DNA of 64,000 nt from positions 682,001-746,000 of the forward strand of contig NZ_JAFBCU010000001.1 of assembly GCF_016907875.1 (NCBI RefSeq), given 5' to 3'. Positions 59,361 to 64,000 of the stretch are shown here, piece by piece. Numbering within the stretch: the stretch's first letter is position 1; each line of letters opens with the position of its first letter. The notes below the pieces were generated by a model. That model saw only the letters and a program-made list of their open reading frames with translations, ran no database searches and had not been told where the DNA came from. The stretch is from Arthrobacter roseus. GTDB lineage: Bacteria; Actinomycetota; Actinomycetes; Actinomycetales; Micrococcaceae. The translations under genes were made by a program, and so were the position numbers.

Positions 59361-60143
59361 CTAGACTGGTTTTTTCTCGCCTGCCGGGACCGATAGCGCC
59401 AGCCGGTTTGCATTCATCGGCGCAGGGCACGCACCGAAGTCCGTGAACGCAAATGGATAATTCAGGGTGCGGTTGAAGTCGAGGACGACACTGCCGTCCT
59501 CCTCCGGTGCTGATGTCTGGACAAAGCGCCACGCAGCGGTTGCGTCGCCGTTGGTGGCATCGTGGAAGTTCAGTGTCAGACCGCCGTCGTCCTTGGCCTC
59601 CGCGCGAAGGCGGTGCTCTGCGCCGTCGACCTCAAACACCACCTCACCAACAGCCTCAGCAATGAGCGGTATGTCCTCACGCACAGACTTGATGTTCTCC
59701 ATTTGCGGAGCCGGGTATGCCTGGAACCGAGCATTGAGTACCCAGTCATCGCTGTAGTCAAAAGTAGGAACGCCTTCGAACCGCGTGCGGGTTTCAGCGT
59801 TGTTGTCGCGAGTGCGAATAGCGTAGGCCTGGTTCCGCACTGCCAGTTCTGCCGCTATGTCGCCGCGGCGGACCCACATCAGCGACTGTCCCTCGCGCAG
59901 GCTCGACGTTACCGTTCCGTCCACGGGCTGACCGTCGTCGAACATCAGCAGACCAAAGGACTCGTCGACGGTGATGTCAGCGGAGGAACCGTTCGTGGAC
60001 CACTGGCCGGGCAGGCCCTCAATGCGTGCGGGATTGTGGCTCAACCACTGGAATGACGTCAGTGTGAGCCAACCAAAATCAGCTGCCAGCTCCTGCTCTC
60101 GCGCCTCGTGCCATTCTTTCCATGCCTGCTCACCCGTAGTCAT
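59361..60143 (-). CDS. DUF1684 protein
   Basis: This 260-residue soluble protein begins with a helix (QAWKEWHEAREQELAADFGW), then LTLTSFQWLSHNPARIEGLP, a beta-rich domain with LMWVRRGDIAAELAVRNQAY and FDYSDDWVLNARFQAY. The conserved C-terminal block reads VVLDFNRTLNYPFAFTDFGA followed by CPAPMNANRLALSVPAGEK. That N-Y-P...F-T-D-F...CP.P..NRL pattern identifies DUF1684. The biochemical role is not known. It lies 68 bp upstream of the VOC gene on the same strand. Confidence 0.85.
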   Translation of the reverse strand: MTTGEQAWKEWHEAREQELAADFGWLTLTSFQWLSHNPARIEGLPGQWSTNGSSADITVDESFGLLMFDDGQPVDGTVTSSLREGQSLMWVRRGDIAAELAVRNQAYAIRTRDNNAETRTRFEGVPTFDYSDDWVLNARFQAYPAPQMENIKSVREDIPLIAEAVGEVVFEVDGAEHRLRAEAKDDGGLTLNFHDATNGDATAAWRFVQTSAPEEDGSVVLDFNRTLNYPFAFTDFGACPAPMNANRLALSVPAGEKKPV

Positions 60144-60226
60144 GGCACCAGTCTGCCATTAGATCAGGGACACAGGGGCACGACGGGAAAGACTTTTCCA
60201 TGCCCTGATCGGAGGGTATAAGGCCG

Positions 60227-61498
60227 TTAGTCTGCGGACGGATCGATGACGAAGACGGTATTCTGCTGCCCCGTCCACTGCCTACGCACGGCCAGCCGCT
60301 CGGCATGTGCCACCCGGTGTCGTTGAGAACCAGCGGAAATAAGCACCGCAAACATGGCGACGCCAGCAACAAAAGCAATAAGGCCCGACGTCGGCTCTCC
60401 CCAGAGCCGTTGCACGATCAGCCAGGCCAGACCCCACGAAATCGCTATCGCGACGGAGAGACGCCCCCGTTTGCCGGTAGAGGCGGCAACACTCCCGCCA
60501 AACAGCAACACAGTCAGGGCGATGACGGACCACACAGTGGCTCCCCAATCGAAAAGATTCCATCCCGTGGTCGACAGCCAGGTGGCCATATTTCCTGCCG
60601 ATGCCACGATGATCCAGCCCAGGTACAGTCCGAACGGCACATCCACAGCCCACGTTTGAAGCCTAGAGAACGATGGATACACGTTCATCTGCCGCAACAC
60701 CACGATGAGGACCGTCAGCAGCGCTCCCATGACTACTAGGGAAAAACCAATCCAACCTGCCTGCGCACTCAGAATCCACCCACAGTTCAGGATCATCGAC
60801 GCTGCCACCCACCAACCGATGCCGCGGTGCCGTTTACTGGTGCGCTGCGACGGCAACCACTGATGCACCGTGTAGACAATGAGGCCTATGTAAATCACGG
60901 ACCAGATACTGAAAGCGCTCGACGCCGGTGCCAGCAACGTTGCATCCGGAGCAAAAGCACCATCGGCTGCCTCAGCAATCCCCGGTCCACCGAAAACCCC
61001 GACGCCGATCATGGAACCCACAATGCACACCAGTAGGCAGATCGTGACCGTCCAGCGGCGCCAAGCATCCAGTGGAACTTCGGCGCCCACCGGATAGGCA
61101 GTGGGTTCCGCAGCCGCGGCTGACCGCGGCCGCGCACGGCTCGTCAGCGGAATCGGAGCCGAGTGCAAAACTTCCGGAGCGCGTCCTGCCGGCCGCATCG
61201 GCGGGACCGGGTTTTTTCGTGCATCTTTTTCGGCGCGGATTTCCTCTCGGAACTTCAGTCGGCGGCGAAGCTGCCTGGCACCCAAGATGGTCTTCCTATA
61301 CGCGTTGTCTTCAGCGCTTCGCCAATCGGGTTCGCCTAGGCGGTCCAACCAATCGCTGAGCCGCTTCGGGCGCCGCTGACTAATTGCGGTGCTGTCGGGC
61401 CGCTGCGCTGTTGACTGCTGTACCGGAGTTGGCTGTGAGTCTGCCGAATCTGCGGATGACGGCGTTGTCCCTGGTGCGGTGACCTCATCTGGAGCCAT
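60227..61498 (-). CDS. TspO/MBR-like tryptophan-rich membrane protein with long N-terminal extension
   Basis: The protein is 423 residues from ATG 61498 (AGGGAAAG upstream). Residues 1-145 are hydrophilic and charged, with RRPKRLSDWLDRLGEPDWRS and ARQLRRRLKFREEIRAEKD. The rest has about eight hydrophobic helices (VTICLLVCIVGSMIGVGVFG, SSAFSIWSVIYIGLIVYTVH, VPFGLYLGWIIVASAGNMAT, WSVIALTVLLFGGSVAA). FSIWSVIYIGL is the hallmark of tryptophan-rich sensory/TspO-related proteins. A ligand such as a porphyrin is possible but unproven. The soluble N-terminal part is not typical of the family. Confidence 0.75.
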   Translation of the reverse strand: MAPDEVTAPGTTPSSADSADSQPTPVQQSTAQRPDSTAISQRRPKRLSDWLDRLGEPDWRSAEDNAYRKTILGARQLRRRLKFREEIRAEKDARKNPVPPMRPAGRAPEVLHSAPIPLTSRARPRSAAAAEPTAYPVGAEVPLDAWRRWTVTICLLVCIVGSMIGVGVFGGPGIAEAADGAFAPDATLLAPASSAFSIWSVIYIGLIVYTVHQWLPSQRTSKRHRGIGWWVAASMILNCGWILSAQAGWIGFSLVVMGALLTVLIVVLRQMNVYPSFSRLQTWAVDVPFGLYLGWIIVASAGNMATWLSTTGWNLFDWGATVWSVIALTVLLFGGSVAASTGKRGRLSVAIAISWGLAWLIVQRLWGEPTSGLIAFVAGVAMFAVLISAGSQRHRVAHAERLAVRRQWTGQQNTVFVIDPSAD

Positions 61499-61661
61499 GG
61501 CGAATCTTTCCCTCTCGACGGCGTCCGTGGACGATGTGGCAGCGTAACCCAAGCCCCTAGCCTACAGAACGCCCCCTGCGTCTTGCGTCGCGGGCCGATC
61601 GGCCTCTGGCCCGGTGACCGATGGTCAGTAGTTGTGGGTATCCGGGCTTTGGGGCAACCAC

Positions 61662-61680
61662 GAGTGACCTTTGGTCACTC
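61662..61680 (-). terminator. Hairpin over the stop codon of the pseudouridine synthase gene
   Basis: GAGTGACC and GGTCACTC form a perfect 8-bp stem with a 3-base loop that covers the TGA. No T-run follows on the minus strand. The 122-bp gap to its left has no gene. Confidence 0.4.
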
Positions 61681-62586
61681 AGGAGTGGGCGGGAAAAGAC
61701 CCAGCTCGAGCTTGCTCGTGTACTCAACGTGTTCGCCCGTCAACGGATCTCTAAACGCAACGCTCCGAGCCAGAAGCTGCAGCGGTTTGGCGTAATCATC
61801 AGGCGCTTTGGGCAGTAGCTCGGGGTAGAACGAGTCGTTCAGGATCCCGATGCCGAGCTTGGCCATGTGCAGCCGTAGCTGGTGGGTCTTGCCCGTATGC
61901 GGCTCCAGCAGGTATCGGCCGAGCCCCTTGCGCGTCTCAATCAGGCTGATGAGTGACTCCGCGTTCGGTTCGCCGTCGACCTCCTGAGCCAGCAGATAGG
62001 TACGGGATTTCACCATCCGGTTACGCACGACGACAGGAAGCTCCAGTTCTTGACGGAACGGTGCGATTGCCTCGTACCTTTTGGAGATCTGTCGCCGTTC
62101 GAAGAGTGTCTGGTAGTTTCCGCGGGTCGCCGGGTTGACCGAGAACAGCAGCACCCCAGCTGTCATCCGGTCGAGGCGGTGCATGGGGATCAGATCGGGC
62201 AGCTCCAGCTGCACCCGCAAACGCACCAGAGTAGATTCGGAAATGTACGTACCGCCAGGTGTCGTGGGCAGAAAATGGGGTTTGTCCACGACGAGGAGGT
62301 CATTGTCCTGATGGATGATGCCGATCTCCACTGGCATGCGCGTCTCTTCAGGCAGTTCCCGGTAGTACCAGATGAAGGTGTGCTCCGTCAGGGGTGTCGT
62401 CGGGCTTAAAGGGGTTCCGCCGAGGCCCACCACTTCACCGCGCTCAAACCTGTTCTTGATTCCCGTTGGGTCTACGTGGCCAAAACGATCGAGAACGTAG
62501 TCCATGGCGGTCTCCCAGGGGCCCTCGATGGGTAACCTCAGCCGGGTGGCATTGACGCCGTTGCGCACGGGGAGCGGAGACTGCAT
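61675..62586 (-). CDS. RluA-family pseudouridine synthase
   Basis: The protein has about 303 residues. An N-terminal S4-like segment (TAMDYVLDRFGHVDPTGIKN, RFERGEVV) precedes the catalytic domain with HQDNDLLVVDKPHFLPTTPG, the catalytic aspartate in MHRLDRMTAGVLLFSVN (HRLD), RRQISKRYEAIAP and LEPHTGKTHQLRLHMAKLGI. It isomerises uridine in rRNA or tRNA; the target cannot be told from sequence, though it resembles the small actinobacterial RluA-like group. Start is ATG 62586, with GTG 62589 just before it. It lies 36 bp after nei on the same strand. Confidence 0.9.
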   Translation of the reverse strand: MQSPLPVRNGVNATRLRLPIEGPWETAMDYVLDRFGHVDPTGIKNRFERGEVVGLGGTPLSPTTPLTEHTFIWYYRELPEETRMPVEIGIIHQDNDLLVVDKPHFLPTTPGGTYISESTLVRLRVQLELPDLIPMHRLDRMTAGVLLFSVNPATRGNYQTLFERRQISKRYEAIAPFRQELELPVVVRNRMVKSRTYLLAQEVDGEPNAESLISLIETRKGLGRYLLEPHTGKTHQLRLHMAKLGIGILNDSFYPELLPKAPDDYAKPLQLLARSVAFRDPLTGEHVEYTSKLELGLFPPTPE

Positions 62587-62625
62587 CACCCGAATAGCGT
62601 ACCGGCCTCCGGCACGGCCAGAGAG

Positions 62626-63423
62626 CTATACCAGCGGTTGGCAGTTCGGGCAGTAGTAGACGTCTCGTAGAGCGAGCTCATTGGCGCCGAGCATGTCCTT
62701 GACCACCGCCGTCCGGCACCGCAGGCAGCGGTTGCGGCCGTAGACCCAGAAACGATCGCCGTGGCGTCCGACGGCGGTCCCGGTCGTCGAGCGATTACTG
62801 CGGTCCTTATTGGCCTCGAGGAGCGCCTTCGACAGGGTGACGATCCGCTCCAGATTGGGTACATCCGCCATGGGGGTAAAAGGGTTGACCCGTGCCAGGA
62901 AGCACACTTCGCACCGGTAGATGTTCCCGAGTCCGGCGAGATTGCGCTGGTCCAGAAGTGCGACACCGACGGGTTCCTCCGGGTGGGAACGCAAGCGTCG
63001 GAGTGCTTCAGCCTCATCCCAACCCGGACCGAGTACGTCCGGTCCCAGGTAGCCGACGGCGTCGTCCTCATTGCGCCGGGACAGGACTTCCAGGATGCCT
63101 AATTCGAAACCAACGACGACGGCGCTATCCACCTCGAGCACGCAGCGCGCCTTGTGGGTTGGGCGTCTCCATCGCTCACCGCGCCCGTACACGTGCCAGG
63201 TGCCCTCCATTTTCAGGTGGGAATGGATGATGCTCCCATTCTCGGGGTCACCGATGCGGATCAGGAGGTGCTTTCCGCGGGACGCAACGTTCTCTACGAT
63301 CAGCCCGGACAGATCCACTGTGGCGTATTTGGGCACCCGGACATCGCACCTGATCAAAACCTTGCCCGCGAGTACGGCGTCCAGTTGCCGGGCTATCCGC
63401 CAGACGTTATCTCCCTCAGGCAC
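62626..63423 (-). CDS. Nei/Fpg-family DNA glycosylase (endonuclease VIII-like)
   Basis: This 265-residue repair glycosylase/AP-lyase has the mature N-terminus MPEGDNVWRIARQLDAVLAG; Pro2 is the catalytic nucleophile and Glu3 the acid. ENVASRGKHLLIRIG holds the conserved Lys, LLDQRNLAGLGNIYRCEVCF is the H2TH region, and the C-terminal zinc finger is CLRC...YYCPNC. PEGD rather than PELP marks the Nei branch, which removes oxidised pyrimidines. Its start overlaps the lhr stop by eight bases, so Lhr and Nei are coupled, a pairing also seen in mycobacteria. Confidence 0.93.
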   Translation of the reverse strand: MPEGDNVWRIARQLDAVLAGKVLIRCDVRVPKYATVDLSGLIVENVASRGKHLLIRIGDPENGSIIHSHLKMEGTWHVYGRGERWRRPTHKARCVLEVDSAVVVGFELGILEVLSRRNEDDAVGYLGPDVLGPGWDEAEALRRLRSHPEEPVGVALLDQRNLAGLGNIYRCEVCFLARVNPFTPMADVPNLERIVTLSKALLEANKDRSNRSTTGTAVGRHGDRFWVYGRNRCLRCRTAVVKDMLGANELALRDVYYCPNCQPLV

Positions 63424-64000
63424 GGATTCTTAACCCCCTTGGAGTGGTGTAGAAACCGGCGTGGATGAGTGCTGATGCCATGGGTGTGTCCAGTATGGAT
63501 TCGCCGTTGACTTTTTCGACCGCCATTTTGTCTGCGGCACCACGGCGGATGATGCTGACGAGGGCGGCCGCCGCAATGCTTAGCTCTACCGGGTCCTCGC
63601 TGAAAGACAGCAGTGTTTTACCGCCGCGTTCAACGTAGAGCGACAACTTCCCGTCCACGAGAACCACGAGCGCGCCGGCTTTGCGCCCAGGTCTGTGTCC
63701 GTTCTCGAGACTCGGCCAGGACAGGGCTGCACCGTACGGGTTGGCGGGGTCTGTCGCCGCGAGTGCCACAGCCGACGGCGTAACGTCACCGAGCTGGTTG
63801 TCGTGAGAAAACGATCTGAGCCGGTCAACGGTTGCGGGCACGGCGAACTGTGCAGCCCCCAACTGTTCGATGAAGTAACCACGGCGGGACCTGCCCATTT
63901 CCTCCAGCCGAGCCAGTACTTTGTACATCAACCCGAAGCCGCCCGGCGTCCCCTCATTGGCTACTGCGCCGCGCGTGACCACTCCATAGCGGTCCATGAG
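63416..64000 (-). CDS. lhr: Lhr-type ATP-dependent helicase, C-terminal part (5' end outside window)
   Basis: About 194 C-terminal residues are visible: LMDRYGVVTRGAVANEGTPG, GFGLMYKVLARLEEMGRSRR, GYFIEQLGAAQFAVPATVDR and then a beta-rich terminal module (RKAGALVVLVDGKLSLYVER). This is the winged-helix/DUF and C-terminal region of the long Lhr helicases (about 1500 residues in actinobacteria). The DEAD/H core lies outside the window. It is induced by DNA damage in mycobacteria (established for Lhr) and is coupled here to a Nei glycosylase, consistent with a repair operon. Confidence 0.88.
   Translation of the reverse strand, partial: LMDRYGVVTRGAVANEGTPGGFGLMYKVLARLEEMGRSRRGYFIEQLGAAQFAVPATVDRLRSFSHDNQLGDVTPSAVALAATDPANPYGAALSWPSLENGHRPGRKAGALVVLVDGKLSLYVERGGKTLLSFSEDPVELSIAAAALVSIIRRGAADKMAVEKVNGESILDTPMASALIHAGFYTTPRGLRIRA

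Noticed and set aside
1-64000. tRNA, rRNA, CRISPR arrays, insertion sequences and prophage
   Set aside because: I looked for cloverleaf-like segments, regularly spaced repeats and transposase or integrase motifs and found none that I can support.

Overview
The window looks like a chromosomal segment from a moderately high-GC actinobacterium. The best guess is the Arthrobacter/Micrococcaceae group. This is inferred from the actinobacterial types of Usp, S8 protease with SLH repeats, Tgt, Lhr-Nei, XdhABC, CopB-DUF6153-DUF305 and GH76 genes, and from IdeR-, CsoR- and FadR-type operators. I see no rRNA, tRNA, CRISPR array, transposase or prophage.

Layout. 0-12 kb: a partial RamB-like regulator, a tandem universal stress protein, and an operon running CBS/zinc-ribbon protein - E1alpha - E1beta - E2 of a 2-oxoacid dehydrogenase complex. 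A methyltransferase and a small orphan gene behind a 20-bp palindrome follow. Next comes a decayed patch holding remnants of an NsrR-type regulator, an MDR oxidoreductase and a flavohemoglobin around an intact cupin gene, and then a P2A cation ATPase. 12-24 kb: a secreted S8 protease ending in SLH-like repeats, a thiD-like kinase with polysaccharide pyruvyl transferase and GT2 genes, a TetR gene, an APH-fold kinase, AlkA and two VOC proteins set among long palindromic repeats. 24-28.6 kb: a translationally coupled 5-oxoprolinase-type operon (pxpA, fused pxpBC, biotin carboxylase/BCCP, GntR) with a FadR-type operator. 28.6-35.6 kb: a TIGR01777 epimerase with TetR and two TTGAAC-N2-GTTCAA operators, a queuosine-precursor transporter, tgt, a DUF559 gene without its expected N-terminus, and conserved hypothetical or Nudix genes. 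35.6-39.5 kb: an Fe(III) ABC importer behind an IdeR/DtxR box. 39.6-44.2 kb: a cysteine-desulfurase-like enzyme, GH76, an SDR and an acyl-CoA dehydrogenase. 44.3-49.4 kb: a secreted orphan and a copper-resistance operon behind a CsoR box, including an overlooked 43-residue Cys-containing peptide. 49.4-57 kb: an AI-2E-type permease and a purine catabolic operon (xdhA, xdhB, xdhC, guaD). 57-64 kb: HipBA, a VOC protein, DUF1684, a TspO-like protein with a long N-terminal tail, an RluA-type pseudouridine synthase, Nei and partial Lhr.

How they fit together. Three metal or metabolite modules are visible with their likely operators: iron uptake (IdeR), copper efflux (CsoR) and 5-oxoproline use (GntR/FCD). 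Guanine to xanthine to urate is covered by GuaD and XdhABC. Queuine salvage is covered by the transporter plus Tgt. The clearest evolutionary signal is the dismantled nitric-oxide detoxification pair at 7.2-9.0 kb. The most useful new calls are the 43-residue CsoR-site-proximal peptide, the three-copy palindromic repeat family and the large Cys-containing insertion in XdhA.
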